From Pseudomonas sp. B21-056 (lineage in GTDB: Bacteria; Pseudomonadota; Gammaproteobacteria; Pseudomonadales; Pseudomonadaceae), in NCBI RefSeq assembly GCF_026016325.1, contig NZ_CP087203.1, forward strand, positions 682,001 to 746,000: a stretch of DNA of 64,000 nt. The letters run 5' to 3'. Below the pieces are notes generated by a model. The model saw only the letters and a list, made by a program, of their open reading frames with translations. It searched no databases and had not been told where the DNA came from. Shown in pieces: positions 10,500-18,690 of the stretch. How positions within the stretch are numbered: position 1 is the first letter of the stretch; each line of letters begins with the position of its first letter. The translations under genes were made by a program, and so were the position numbers.

Positions 10500-11372
10500 C
10501 TAGCGACCGAGATACACCTCGATCACCCGCTCATTGTCCTGCACCTGCTCCAACGACCCTTCCGCCAGCACACTGCCCTGGTGCAGAACAGTGACGTGGT
10601 CGGCAATCGCGCCGACGAAACCCATGTCATGTTCCACCACCATCAGCGAATGCTTGCCCGCCAGGGATTTGAACAGTTCGGCGGTGAAGTCGGTTTCGGC
10701 GTCGGTCATCCCCGCCACGGGTTCGTCGAGCAGCAGCAATTGCGGGTCCTGTACCAGCAGCATGCCGATCTCCAGGAACTGCTTCTGCCCATGGGAGAGC
10801 AATCCAGCGGCGCGATTGACCGACGTGGTGAGGCGAATGGTTTCCAGCACCTCGTTGATGCGATCGCGCTGCTCGCCATTGAGTTTCGCCCGAAGACTGG
10901 CCCACACCGACTTGTCGGTTTTCAGCGCCAGTTCCAGGTTCTCGAACACGCTCAGCGCTTCGAACACCGTGGGCTTCTGGAACTTGCGACCGATGCCTGC
11001 CTGGGCAATCTGCACTTCGCTCATGCCGGTCAGGTCGAGGGTTTCGCCGAACCAGGCCTTGCCGTGACTCGGGCGGGTCTTGCCGGTGATCACGTCCATC
11101 AGCGTGGTCTTGCCCGCGCCATTGGGGCCGATGATGCAGCGCAGTTCGCCCACCCCGATGTACAGGTTCAGATCGTTCAGGGCCTTGAAGCCGTCGAAGC
11201 TGACGCTGATGTCTTCCAGGGTCAGGACGGTGCCGTGGCGGGTGTTCAGGCCTGGACCGGCCCGTTGACCGAGACCGATCGCATCGCGACTGCTACCCGC
11301 GTCCTTGTTGGGCTCCTGCGGAGGAAAAAGGACCGGCTCCAACATGAATTCAGCGCTCGCCGTGACCCTCAT
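10500..11372 (-). CDS. urtD: Urea ABC transporter ATP-binding protein UrtD
   Basis: 290 residues. Walker A GPNGAGKTT, a signature of the LSHGQ form typical of UrtD/LivG proteins, Walker B LLLLDEP. The start overlaps the urtC stop by four bases (ATGA). About 45 residues at the N terminus precede the ABC domain and look poorly conserved, so an internal start is possible. It energises high-affinity urea uptake at the inner membrane. Confidence 0.94.
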   Translation of the reverse strand: MRVTASAEFMLEPVLFPPQEPNKDAGSSRDAIGLGQRAGPGLNTRHGTVLTLEDISVSFDGFKALNDLNLYIGVGELRCIIGPNGAGKTTLMDVITGKTRPSHGKAWFGETLDLTGMSEVQIAQAGIGRKFQKPTVFEALSVFENLELALKTDKSVWASLRAKLNGEQRDRINEVLETIRLTTSVNRAAGLLSHGQKQFLEIGMLLVQDPQLLLLDEPVAGMTDAETDFTAELFKSLAGKHSLMVVEHDMGFVGAIADHVTVLHQGSVLAEGSLEQVQDNERVIEVYLGR

Positions 11373-12448
11373 TGTTCACCTCTTTTTTTCAGCAGGCCAA
11401 TCACGCCCTTGGGCAGGTACAAGGTCACGATGATGAACAGCGCACCCAGGAAGAACAGCCAGTACTCGGGGAACGCCACGGTAAACCAGCTCTTCATGCC
11501 ATTGACCACGCCGGCGCCCAGCAACGGCCCGATCAGCGTGCCGCGTCCGCCGAGGGCGACCCATACGGCCGCTTCGATGGAGTTGGTCGGCGACATTTCG
11601 CTGGGGTTGATGATGCCCACCTGCGGCACGTACAACGCCCCGGCGAGGCCGCACAGCACCGCGCTCAAGACCCAGACGAACAGCTTGAAACCACGAGGAT
11701 CGTAACCGCAGAACATCAAGCGGTTCTCGGCGTCCCGCAGGGCGGTGAGCACCCGGCCGAACTTGCTGCGGGCCAGCCGCCAGCCGATGAACAGGCTTGC
11801 CACCAGCAGCAATACCGTCACCAGGAACAGCACCGCCCGAGTGCCGGGCTCGGTGATGCCGAAACCCAGGATCGAGCGGAAATTGGTAAAGCCGTTGTTG
11901 CCGCCGAAGCCGGTTTCGTTGCGGAAGAACAGCAGCATGCCGGCGAAGGTCAGGGCCTGGGTCATGATCGAGAAGTACACACCCTTGATCCGTGAACGAA
12001 AGGCGAAGAAGCCGAAGACCAGCGCGAGCAACCCCGGCGCCAGTACCACCAGGCACAAGGCCCAGAGGAAGCTGTCGGTGCCGGCCCAGTACCAGGGTAA
12101 TTCGGTCCATGACAGGAACGTCATGAATGCTGGCAAGCCATCACCGGCGGCCTGGCGCATCAGGTACATGCCCATGGCGTAGCCGCCCATGGCGAAGAAC
12201 AGGCCGTGGCCCAGGGACAGCAACCCGGCGTAACCCCAGACCAGGTCCAGCGCCAGGGCAACGATGGCGTAGCAGAGAATCTTGCCAACCAGCGTCAGGG
12301 TATAGGCCGAGACATGCAGCGGGTGGTCCGCCGCCAGCAGCGACAGCACTGGCAGGCTCAGCAGGACGACCAGGATCAGCACGCCGACGGCGACGGTGAC
12401 TTTAGGCCCGGCCTTTTGCGTGGCCGTGAGCATCAGGGGCTGGTTCAT
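11369..12448 (-). CDS. urtC: Urea ABC transporter permease UrtC
   Basis: 359 residues; LivM-like inner-membrane permease with about nine to ten hydrophobic helices and the conserved GHGLFFAMGGYAMGMYLM and GGRGTLIGPLLGA segments. Start abuts the urtB stop (one-base overlap). It forms the translocation pore together with UrtB. Confidence 0.95.
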   Translation of the reverse strand: MNQPLMLTATQKAGPKVTVAVGVLILVVLLSLPVLSLLAADHPLHVSAYTLTLVGKILCYAIVALALDLVWGYAGLLSLGHGLFFAMGGYAMGMYLMRQAAGDGLPAFMTFLSWTELPWYWAGTDSFLWALCLVVLAPGLLALVFGFFAFRSRIKGVYFSIMTQALTFAGMLLFFRNETGFGGNNGFTNFRSILGFGITEPGTRAVLFLVTVLLLVASLFIGWRLARSKFGRVLTALRDAENRLMFCGYDPRGFKLFVWVLSAVLCGLAGALYVPQVGIINPSEMSPTNSIEAAVWVALGGRGTLIGPLLGAGVVNGMKSWFTVAFPEYWLFFLGALFIIVTLYLPKGVIGLLKKRGEQ

Positions 12449-13950
12449 CAGTCGATTACCCGTCCTTTGAGCGCGAAGAGGCCTTGCGGACGCTTCTGGA
12501 TGAACAGAATGATCAGCGCGAGGATGAGGATCTTGCCGAGCACGGCGCCGATCTGCGGTTCGAGAATCTTGTTGGCGATGCCCAGCCCGAACGCGGCGGA
12601 TACGCTACCGGCCAATTGACCGACGCCGCCGAGCACCACCACCAGGAACGAATCGATGATGTAGCTCTGGCCCAGGTCCGGGCCGACGTTGCCGATCTGG
12701 CTCAGGGCCACGCCGCCCAGCCCGGCGATGCCCGAGCCGAGGCCGAAGGCGAGCATGTCCACGCGCCCGGTGGGCACGCCGCAGCAGGCGGCCATGTTGC
12801 GGTTCTGGGTGACCGCACGCACGTTCAGGCCCAGACGGGTCTTGTTCAGCAGCAGCCAGGTCAGCACGACCACGAACAGCGCGAAGGCAATGATGACGAT
12901 GCGGTTGTACGGCAGCACCAGGTTCGGCAGCACCTGGATTCCGCCGGACAGCCAGGCCGGGTTGGCGACTTCGACGTTCTGCGCGCCGAACACCAGGCGC
13001 ACCAGCTGGATCAGCATCAGGCTGATGCCCCAGGTGGCGAGCAGGGTTTCCAATGGGCGCCCGTAGAGGTGGCGGATCACCGTGCGCTCCAGGGCCATGC
13101 CGATGGAGGCGGTGATGAAAAATGCCACCGGCAGAGCGATCAGCGGGTAGAACTCGATGGCGTTCGGAGCGAAGCGCTGGAACAGCATCTGCACGACGTA
13201 GGTGCAATAGGCGCCGAGCATCAGCATCTCGCCATGGGCCATGTTGATCACCCCCAGCAGGCCGAAGGTGATCGCCAATCCCAGGGCCGCGAGCAGCAGG
13301 ATCGAGCCGAGGGACATGCCGCTGAACGCCTGGCCCAGCAACTCGCCCACCAGCAGTTTGCGCTTGACCTGGGCGAGGCTGGTTTCGGCGGCGGTGCGCA
13401 CGCCGGCATCGGTTTCGGCGCCAGGTTCGAGCACGCCTTCGAGACGAGTGCGGGCCAGCGGATCGCCGGTTTCTCCCAGCAAGCGGACGGCCGCCAGGCG
13501 CACGCTGGGGCTGGCGTCCACCAACTGCAGGTTTGCCAGGGCCAGGCTCAGGGCGGCATGGACATCTTCGTCCTGCTCGCCAGCCAATTGCCGGTCGAGA
13601 AAAGCCAATTGCGCCGGGCGTGCGCTTTTTTGCAATTGCCGCGCTGCGCCCAGGCGCACGTGGGCGTCACTGGCGAGCAGTTGATGGCTGGCGAGGGCGG
13701 TTTCGATCAGCCCACGCAAGCGGTTGTTCAGGCGCAGGGTCTTGGGCTGACCGTCGATGGTCAACTGGCCTTGCTGCAAGGCGTTGATCAGTTCGACACG
13801 GGCCGGCTCAGGCTGCGCGGACCAGTCTTCCAGCAGTTTGGCCTGCTGGGTCGGGTTGGCGGCGACGAAGTCTTCGGCGTCGCCGGCGTGGGCTCCGAGT
13901 GGCAATAACACCACCAGGGCGAGCATCAGACGGTAGAGGGCAGTGGGCAT
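12448..13950 (-). CDS. urtB: Urea ABC transporter permease UrtB
   Basis: 500 residues, longer than ordinary LivH permeases. A signal-like helix (residues 1-22) is followed by about 180 residues of predicted periplasmic helical repeats, then the LivH-type membrane domain with the motif INMAHGEMLMLGAY and FGLGSGIAGLGGVALSQ. The long N-terminal extension is normal for proteobacterial UrtB. Second gene of urtABCDE. Confidence 0.95.
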   Translation of the reverse strand: MPTALYRLMLALVVLLPLGAHAGDAEDFVAANPTQQAKLLEDWSAQPEPARVELINALQQGQLTIDGQPKTLRLNNRLRGLIETALASHQLLASDAHVRLGAARQLQKSARPAQLAFLDRQLAGEQDEDVHAALSLALANLQLVDASPSVRLAAVRLLGETGDPLARTRLEGVLEPGAETDAGVRTAAETSLAQVKRKLLVGELLGQAFSGMSLGSILLLAALGLAITFGLLGVINMAHGEMLMLGAYCTYVVQMLFQRFAPNAIEFYPLIALPVAFFITASIGMALERTVIRHLYGRPLETLLATWGISLMLIQLVRLVFGAQNVEVANPAWLSGGIQVLPNLVLPYNRIVIIAFALFVVVLTWLLLNKTRLGLNVRAVTQNRNMAACCGVPTGRVDMLAFGLGSGIAGLGGVALSQIGNVGPDLGQSYIIDSFLVVVLGGVGQLAGSVSAAFGLGIANKILEPQIGAVLGKILILALIILFIQKRPQGLFALKGRVID

Positions 13951-13970
13951 AAGTCAGGCCTTGCGTATTT

Positions 13971-14076
13971 GATCGTTCCCACGCTCCGCGTGGGAGCGCA
14001 GCCCGGGACGCTCCGCGTCCCATGGTGGACGCAGAGCGTCCGGTGAGGCATTCCCACGCAGAGCGTGGGAACGATC
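13971..14076. repeat. Palindromic repeat (GTTCCCACGCTC family) between urtA and urtB
   Basis: Inverted arms beginning GATCGTTCCCACGCTC and ending with the complement, with nested GACGCTCCGCGTCC-type hairpins. It separates the binding-protein gene from the permease genes in the operon, a spot where a stem-loop could protect the urtA message. Confidence 0.88.
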
Positions 14077-14094
14077 AGCCGGGGTGGAGGAGGC

Positions 14095-15360
14095 TCAGTT
14101 ACCCTTCACCGCATAGTCGGGCTTCTTGTCGTTGCCGGCGATGAACGGGCTCCACGGCTGGGCGCGGATCGGGCCTTCGGTCTGCCAGACCACGTTGAAC
14201 TGACCGTCGGCCTGGATCTCGCCGATCATCACCGGCTTGTGCAGGTGGTGGTTGGTCTTGTCCATGGTCAGGGTGTAGCCCGATGGCGCGGCGAAGGTTT
14301 GGCCGGCCAAGGCTTCGCGGACCTTGTCGACGTCGGTGGACTTGGCTTTTTCTGCCGCTTGCGCCCACATGTGGATACCGACGTAGGTGGCTTCCATCGG
14401 GTCGTTGGTCACGGCCTTGTCGGCGCCCGGCAGGTTCTTGGCCTTGGCGTAGGCTTTCCAGGCATCGACGAATTGCTTGTTCGCCGGGTTCTCCACGGAC
14501 TCGAAGTAGTTCCACGCCGCGAGGTTGCCCACCAGTGGCTTGGTGTCGATGCCGCGCAGTTCTTCTTCGCCCACCGAGAAAGCCACCACCGGTACGTCGG
14601 TGGCTTTCAGGCCCTGGTTGGCCAGTTCCTTGTAGAGCGGCACGTTGGAGTCGCCGTTGACCGTCGAGATGACCGCGGTCTTGCCGCCGGCCGAGAACTT
14701 CTTGATGCTCGCCACGATGGTCTGGTAATCGCTGTGGCCGAACGGGGTATAGACCTCTTCGATGTCCTTGTCCGCTACGCCTTTGGAATGCAGGAACGAG
14801 CGCAGGATCTTGTTGGTGGTGCGCGGGTAGACGTAATCGGTGCCGAGCAGGAAGTAGCGTTTGGCGCTGCCGCCTTCTTCGCTCATCAGGTATTCCACCG
14901 CCGGAATTGCCTGCTGGTTCGGCGCTGCGCCGGTGTAGAACACATTCGGCGACATCTCTTCGCCTTCGTACTGCACCGGGTAGAACAGCAGGCCGTTGAG
15001 TTCTTCGAACACCGGCAACACCGATTTACGCGACACCGAGGTCCAGCAGCCGAACACCACGGCGACCTTGTCCTGGGTCAGCAACTGCCGGCCTTTTTCC
15101 GCAAACAGCGGCCAGTTCGAGGCCGGGTCCACCACCACCGCTTCGAGCTGCTTGCCGTTCACACCACCCTTGGCGTTGATCTCGTCGATGGTCATCAGCG
15201 CCATGTCCTTGAGGGACGTCTCGGAGATCGCCATGGTCCCGGACAGCGAATGCAGGATGCCGACCTTGATGGTCTCGGCGGCCTGGACAGTCCAGGCCAT
15301 GCCCATCGCGGCAAGGCTGGCCGAGAGTGTGAAAGCCTTGATCAAGCTACGACGTTTCAT
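14095..15360 (-). CDS. urtA: Urea ABC transporter substrate-binding protein UrtA
   Basis: 421 residues. The N terminus MKRRSLIKAFTLSASLAAMG ending in VQAAE is an export signal with a twin arginine-like pair. The mature part has the periplasmic-binding fold with IKVGILHSLSGTMAISETS and LFYPVQYEGEEMSPN, characteristic of UrtA/AmiC-type urea and amide binders. Captures urea in the periplasm for UrtBC. First gene of the operon; a sigma-54 promoter lies 63-78 bases upstream. Confidence 0.97.
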   Translation of the reverse strand: MKRRSLIKAFTLSASLAAMGMAWTVQAAETIKVGILHSLSGTMAISETSLKDMALMTIDEINAKGGVNGKQLEAVVVDPASNWPLFAEKGRQLLTQDKVAVVFGCWTSVSRKSVLPVFEELNGLLFYPVQYEGEEMSPNVFYTGAAPNQQAIPAVEYLMSEEGGSAKRYFLLGTDYVYPRTTNKILRSFLHSKGVADKDIEEVYTPFGHSDYQTIVASIKKFSAGGKTAVISTVNGDSNVPLYKELANQGLKATDVPVVAFSVGEEELRGIDTKPLVGNLAAWNYFESVENPANKQFVDAWKAYAKAKNLPGADKAVTNDPMEATYVGIHMWAQAAEKAKSTDVDKVREALAGQTFAAPSGYTLTMDKTNHHLHKPVMIGEIQADGQFNVVWQTEGPIRAQPWSPFIAGNDKKPDYAVKGN

Positions 15361-15422
15361 TGTGCGATCTCCATGATTGGGTGTTTTTATCGAGGGCAGA
15401 TGCGGACGCTGAAAAGGGCTTT

Positions 15423-15438
15423 TGCAAGGGGTGTGCCC
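15423..15438 (-). promoter_or_regulatory. Sigma-54 (RpoN) promoter of urtA
   Basis: On the minus strand the sequence reads GGGCAC, five bases, TTGCA. The consensus is TGGCAC-N5-TTGCW; both invariant doublets (GG and GC) are present at the right spacing and only the first base differs. It lies 63-78 bases before the urtA start, so a transcript would have a leader of about 50 bases. RpoN with NtrC is the known control of urea use in Pseudomonas; use of this site is inferred. Confidence 0.75.
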
Positions 15439-15534
15439 GGTCGTGGAAAGACCGGGAAATGCGGGGGTGGTGTGGAGGGGAGAGCAGGGCGACGCACCAC
15501 GAGCGATCGTCGCTTGTGCGCTGGTGCGATCAGA

Positions 15535-15551
15535 TGCGCCACATCGGTGCG
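15535..15551. promoter_or_regulatory. Possible NtrC-binding site
   Basis: TGCGCC, ACATC, GGTGCG matches the NtrC dyad TGCACC-N5-GGTGCA at ten of twelve positions. It is about 100 bases upstream of the sigma-54 promoter of urtA, an appropriate enhancer distance. Confidence 0.45.
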
Positions 15552-15584
15552 TGCGAATGCACCGGTATTGAAGGAAAGGAAATA

Positions 15585-15722
15585 CCTGTGGCGAGGGGAT
15601 TTATCCCCGCTGGGCTGCGCAGCGGCCCCAGTACTGATGGGCGCGGTCTGCCTGGTGAATAGCATTCCCTGCTCTCGGGGGCTGCTTCGCAGCCCAGCGG
15701 GGATAAATCCCCTCGCCACAGG
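15585..15722. repeat. Palindromic repeat (GTGGCGAGGGGATTTATCCCC family)
   Basis: Inverted arms (CCTGTGGCGAGGGGATTTAT and complement) with an inner CTGGGCTGCGCAGC / GCTGCTTCGCAGCCCAG pairing, in the spacer between the ABC permease gene and urtA control region. Confidence 0.88.
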
Positions 15723-15746
15723 AGAATGGATGGCAGGCGAGTTTGA

Positions 15747-16757
15747 TCAGCGCCGCCGCATCAGGCCAATGAAAAACAACCCGCCAATGGCCGCCGTCGC
15801 CACGCCAATCGGCAGGTCTTCCGGAGCGATCAGGGTTCGGGCGGCCACGTCCACCCACACCAGGAACAGGCTGCCCAGCAGCACACAAGCCGGCAACAGC
15901 CGACGATGCTCGGCCCCCACCAGGCGCCGGGCGATGTGCGGCACCATCAGCCCGACGAAACCGATCGAGCCGCTGATGGACACCAGCACGCCGGTCATCA
16001 GCGACGCGATCAGGAAGATCCACAACCTTACCTTCGCCGCGTTCAGGCCCAGGGTCACGGCGGTCTGTTCGCCCGCCATCAGGGCATTCAGCGGCCGGGC
16101 CATGCCCAGCAGCAGGACCAGTCCCAGCAGGACACTGGCGGCGGGCACCGTCAACAGTTCCCAGCGCGCCAGGCCCAGGCCGCCGAGCATCCAGAACATC
16201 ACTGCGGAACTGGCGCGATGGTCACCCAGGAACAGCAGCAGGTTGGCCGCCGCCATCATCACGAATGACACCGCCACGCCGCACAGCAACAGGCGATCGC
16301 TTTCCAGGCGACCCTGGCGGCTGGCAATCGCCAGCACCAGCAACATGCTCAGCAACGCGCCGATGAACGCGGCGAGGGGCAGGGTCAGCAAGCCGATGAT
16401 CTCACCGACATGCAGCACCACGATGACTGCCCCAAGGGTCGCGCCGGAAGTGACACCGAGCAGGTGCGGATCGGCCAGCGGGTTGCGGGTCACCGCTTGC
16501 AGCACCGCACCGATCAACGCCAGCCCCGCGCCCACCAGCGCGCCGAGCAGCAGGCGCGGCACGCGGATCAGCCAGACGATGTGTTCCTGGCCGGGCGTCC
16601 AATGGACCTCACCGATACCGAAGGCCTTGTTCAGCAAGATGTCCCAGACCACGGCCACCGGTACCCGCGCCGGTCCGAAACCCAGGGACACCACGCACGA
16701 CATCAGCATCAGCGCGCCGAGGAAGATCAGCAGTCCGGCATAGCGACGAGGGTTCAT
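15747..16757 (-). CDS. FecCD/BtuC-type ABC transporter permease
   Basis: 336 residues with about nine to ten membrane helices and the FecCD family signatures (RVPRLLLGALVGAGLALIGA, GLMVPHIARRLVG). Inner-membrane permease for import of iron-siderophore, heme, cobalamin or a related chelate. It overlaps the upstream binding-protein gene by four bases. The same three ABC genes lie beside the cob genes in P. aeruginosa, which favours a corrinoid or cobalt-related substrate; that is inference. Confidence 0.93.
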   Translation of the reverse strand: MNPRRYAGLLIFLGALMLMSCVVSLGFGPARVPVAVVWDILLNKAFGIGEVHWTPGQEHIVWLIRVPRLLLGALVGAGLALIGAVLQAVTRNPLADPHLLGVTSGATLGAVIVVLHVGEIIGLLTLPLAAFIGALLSMLLVLAIASRQGRLESDRLLLCGVAVSFVMMAAANLLLFLGDHRASSAVMFWMLGGLGLARWELLTVPAASVLLGLVLLLGMARPLNALMAGEQTAVTLGLNAAKVRLWIFLIASLMTGVLVSISGSIGFVGLMVPHIARRLVGAEHRRLLPACVLLGSLFLVWVDVAARTLIAPEDLPIGVATAAIGGLFFIGLMRRR

Positions 16758-17701
16758 CGGTCGTGGAAACCCTTCGCCAGGGTCTGTACCGCCACCACGT
16801 TGTCGATGCCCGGCGTGGCCTGGACGTAGGGAATCACGATGAAGCGCCGGTGCTTGATCGCATCCACCGACTGCAAGGCCGGGTTGCCCAGCAGGAATTG
16901 CTGTTTCTGCTCGGCGCTGACTTCGCCGTAGTCGACGATCACAATGACCTCGGGATTGCGCTCGACCACGTTCTCCCAGTTCACCCGGGTCCAGCTGGTT
17001 TCCAGGTCATCGAGGATATTGCGCCCGCCGGCCGCGTCGATCAGGGCCTGGGGCATGCCCAGCCGACCGGAGGTCATGGCCCGGTCTTCGCCGCTATCGT
17101 AGAGGAACACCCGGGGCCGATTGGTTGGCAGGTCTTTGCGGATTTCGGCCACCTGGGCCTGCATCGTGGCGATCAGGTCATTGGCGCGGTCCTGGACGTC
17201 GAAAATCCTGCCGAGGTTGCGCAGGTCGTTGTAGGTGTCTTCCAGCGAAGCCGCCGGACGTTTCATCACGAACGCGCAGGACTCGGTCAGTTCGTACACG
17301 TTGATGCCCAGTGGTTGCAGGGTCTGCGGCGTCAGGTCGCCGCCGACCCGCATGCCATAGTCCCAACCGGCGAAGAAGAAATCCACGTTGGCGTTGAGCA
17401 GGGTTTCCACCGAGGGATACTTGGCCGCCAGTTCCGGCAGGCCATCGAGAATCTTCGCCATCTCCGGCGTCACCGATTTCCAGCCGCTGATGCCGCTGTA
17501 GCCGACCATGCGCGATTTAAGCCCGAGGGCGAGCATCATCTGGGTCATGTTGATGTCGTGGCTGACGGCATGCCGGGGGGCTTGGTTGAACACCACCTGG
17601 CGGTCGCAGCTCTGGATCGTCAACGGATAGCGGGTGGCTTCGGCCAGGGTGTGGGCGCTGCACATCAGCAGCGGCAGGAGCAGCAGGGAACGCAGGGTCA
17701 T
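16754..17701 (-). CDS. BtuF/FepB-type periplasmic substrate-binding protein
   Basis: 315 residues with a cleavable signal (about residues 1-20, LLLLPLLMCSAHTLA). The Pfam peripla_BP_2 pattern is visible: APRHAVSHDINMTQMMLALG, PSVETLLNANVDFFFAG and NPEVIVIVDYG. It delivers the ligand to the FecCD permease. Overlaps the ATPase gene upstream by four bases and the permease gene downstream by four, so the three are one operon. Specificity is not evident from sequence. Confidence 0.92.
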   Translation of the reverse strand: MTLRSLLLLPLLMCSAHTLAEATRYPLTIQSCDRQVVFNQAPRHAVSHDINMTQMMLALGLKSRMVGYSGISGWKSVTPEMAKILDGLPELAAKYPSVETLLNANVDFFFAGWDYGMRVGGDLTPQTLQPLGINVYELTESCAFVMKRPAASLEDTYNDLRNLGRIFDVQDRANDLIATMQAQVAEIRKDLPTNRPRVFLYDSGEDRAMTSGRLGMPQALIDAAGGRNILDDLETSWTRVNWENVVERNPEVIVIVDYGEVSAEQKQQFLLGNPALQSVDAIKHRRFIVIPYVQATPGIDNVVAVQTLAKGFHDR

Positions 17702-18486
17702 GGTTGGGTTATCCAGGTGATTCGTGGGTAGCCGGCGAGGGGATGTTCATCCACCAGGGCGTCGACGCCGAACACGTCATGCAGCAGCGCGACGGTCAGC
17801 ACATCCTTGGGCGTGCCACTGGCGATGATGCGGCCGTGTTCGATGACGTAGAGCCGGTCGCAGAAGGCGGCGGCCAGGTTCAGGTCGTGGATGCTGGCGA
17901 GGGTGCCGATCCCCAGGCGCTTGATCAGTTGCAGCAGTTCGAGTTGATAGCGGGGGTCGAGGTGATTGGTCGGTTCGTCGAGGATCAGCAGTTGCGGTTG
18001 CTGGGCCAGGGCGCGGGCCAGGATCACCCGTTGTTTTTCGCCGCCCGAGAGGGTGGCGAAGGCATGCTCGCCGAAGCCTTGCAGCCCTGCCGCTTCCAGG
18101 GCCTGGCTGACCAGGCGCCGGTCCTCAGGGCTGTCGCCATCGAACAGGCCCTTATGGGGCGTGCGGCCCATGGCGACCACTTCCTCGACCGTCAGGCCAA
18201 AGGCGTCGGGAAACTCCTGCAACACCACGGCGATACGCTGTGCGCACCAGCGTGACGACTGCCGCCAGACGTTGTGATGGTCGAGTTTCACCTCGCCGCT
18301 CTCCGGCGGGCTGAACCGATAGGCGCAGCGCAACAGGCTGGTCTTGCCACTGCCGTTGGGCCCGATCAAGCCGACGAACTCCCCGGCCGCCACCTGCAAC
18401 GTGGCGTCACGCAGTTGGAACTGGTGATGGCAGTGACCATGGCCCAGGGGTGTCCAGGCGAGGTGGGAGAGAGTCAGCGAGGTCAT
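17698..18486 (-). CDS. ABC transporter ATP-binding protein (FepC/BtuD type)
   Basis: 262 residues; Walker A GPNGSGKTS, signature LSGGEKQRV, Walker B LLILDEPTNHLD. This is the FepC/BtuD class that powers metal-chelate or vitamin B12 uptake. First gene of the three-gene operon; a REP pair lies just upstream. I looked for a cobalamin riboswitch in the 200 bases before it and saw none. Confidence 0.93.
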   Translation of the reverse strand: MTSLTLSHLAWTPLGHGHCHHQFQLRDATLQVAAGEFVGLIGPNGSGKTSLLRCAYRFSPPESGEVKLDHHNVWRQSSRWCAQRIAVVLQEFPDAFGLTVEEVVAMGRTPHKGLFDGDSPEDRRLVSQALEAAGLQGFGEHAFATLSGGEKQRVILARALAQQPQLLILDEPTNHLDPRYQLELLQLIKRLGIGTLASIHDLNLAAAFCDRLYVIEHGRIIASGTPKDVLTVALLHDVFGVDALVDEHPLAGYPRITWITQP

Positions 18487-18524
18487 GCGTGTACTCAGGT
18501 GGTCGGGTTAAGACACAGTCCCCT

Positions 18525-18611
18525 GTGGGAGCGAGCCTGCTCGCGATAGCGTTGGATCAGCCAGCACAGAGTTGTCTGACTCACCGCTATCGCGAGCAGG
18601 CTCGCTCCCTC
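18525..18611. repeat. REP palindrome pair
   Basis: Inverted GTGGGAGCGAGCCTGC / complement pair between the PepSY gene end and the ABC ATPase gene. Confidence 0.9.
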
Positions 18612-18690
18612 ATTTCAGGACTGTGTTTGCAGTTTGAATGGCGGGCGCGATTGTAGAGGTTTCGCGCCGCCTTCCGTTAACGCACTGTCT

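Larger units (their letters stand above)
15361..15746. other. Intergenic region upstream of urtA
   Basis: 386 bases without a gene. It holds the urtA control region (sigma-54 promoter, possible NtrC site) at its left and a palindromic repeat at its right, next to the end of the ABC permease gene. No small ORF looks convincing. Confidence 0.7.

Noticed and set aside
9651..11705. 684-codon open frame on the + strand opposite urtE, urtD and urtC
   Set aside because: Covers three recognised ABC genes and a REP pair; no ribosome-binding site or family match.
14065..16743. 892-codon open frame on the + strand across urtA and the ABC permease
   Set aside because: It spans two well-supported genes and their spacer on the opposite strand; low-complexity His/Arg-rich product typical of an antisense shadow.
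18487..18690. Cobalamin riboswitch before the BtuCDF-like importer or the cob operons
   Set aside because: No B12-box-like conserved segment or suitable leader was seen here, at 24943-25060, or at 28340-28434; REP palindromes account for the secondary structure.
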